64,000 nucleotides of DNA. Source: Anseranas semipalmata. Lineage: Eukaryota > Chordata > Aves > Anseriformes > Anseranatidae. The stretch covers positions 1,024,807 to 1,088,806 of the forward strand of contig VXAA01003176.1 in NCBI GenBank assembly GCA_013399115.1, read 5' to 3'. A model generated the notes under the pieces. It searched no databases. It had not been told where the DNA came from and worked only from the letters and a program-made list of their open reading frames with translations. Shown piece after piece: positions 63,841-64,000 of this stretch. The translations under genes and the position numbers were made by a program. Each line of letters starts with the position of its first letter. Positions within the stretch are counted from its first letter, which is position 1.

Positions 63841-64000
63841 CCTAACGCCAACAAATCGCTCATAGCCCGTGTTTCTCGATACAAGCCTCAGAACTAATCA
63901 TCGGACATCACAGAAGAGAGTTCTGGGGCCAAAAGCCGGCGTTGGGGCGCTCTGAATGCGAGCGGGTCACAGAGAATTACTGTGACTGAGGCGCTGGTTC
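63841..64000 (+). promoter_or_regulatory. Start of a CpG-rich promoter for the next gene
   Basis: About eleven CpG dinucleotides occur in 160 bases, against almost none in the preceding kilobase, so a new CpG island seems to begin here. In other vertebrates the gene after KLHL2, on the same strand, is MSMO1 (methylsterol monooxygenase 1). No coding sequence is visible, so the identity is inference from synteny only. Confidence 0.5.

Noticed and set aside
1..64000. CRISPR arrays, operons, bacterial ribosome binding sites, tRNA or rRNA genes, retroviral LTRs
   Set aside because: None was found on reading both strands. Spliced vertebrate gene structure excludes a prokaryotic origin. A tRNA or microRNA scan was not possible by eye, so a small one could be missed.

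Overview
This window looks like bird chromosome sequence (a crocodilian or turtle is possible but less likely). It is AT-rich, has long introns, a CpG-island promoter, and several CR1 non-LTR retrotransposon copies, some ending in the 8-base repeat typical of sauropsid CR1s. No bacterial, phage or plasmid features were seen. Two runs of N (3550-4145 and 44255-45005) are assembly gaps.

The window is essentially one gene: KLHL2 (kelch-like family member 2, also called Mayven), on the + strand. I rebuilt coding exons 2 to 15 by hand from splice sites and reading-frame continuity. They give 584 residues plus the stop. Human KLHL2 as I remember it is 593 residues, and the first residue found here (Cys) aligns to its residue 10, so only about nine N-terminal residues are missing. 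They belong to exon 1, which most likely lies in the first N gap inside the CpG island. The protein has an N-terminal BTB domain, a BACK domain and six kelch repeats, the layout of a CUL3 ubiquitin-ligase substrate adaptor.

Layout: 1-2900 is upstream AT-rich sequence with no certain gene, although one minus-strand stretch (1935-2195) resembles a terminal exon. 2915-4430 is the CpG-island promoter, with an (AGC)16(TCC)8 tract and a palindromic CRE. Exons 2-4 lie at 5.9, 10.5 and 15.1 kb. Intron 4 is 22.8 kb. Exon 5 is at 38.1 kb and ends in a non-canonical GC donor. Intron 5 is 12.7 kb and carries a CR1 copy interrupted by the second gap. Exons 6-15 cluster from 51.0 to 62.8 kb. The 3' UTR has three polyadenylation signals and ends near 63.84 kb. 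The last 160 bases become CpG-rich, probably the promoter of the next gene; by vertebrate synteny that would be MSMO1, which is not itself visible here.

No new multi-gene system was found. The observations most worth checking are a 123-base in-frame candidate cassette exon in intron 2, the GC-AG intron 5, a T/C-tract-driven candidate poison exon in intron 4, a possible divergent minus-strand gene upstream, and some small hairpins and palindromes.
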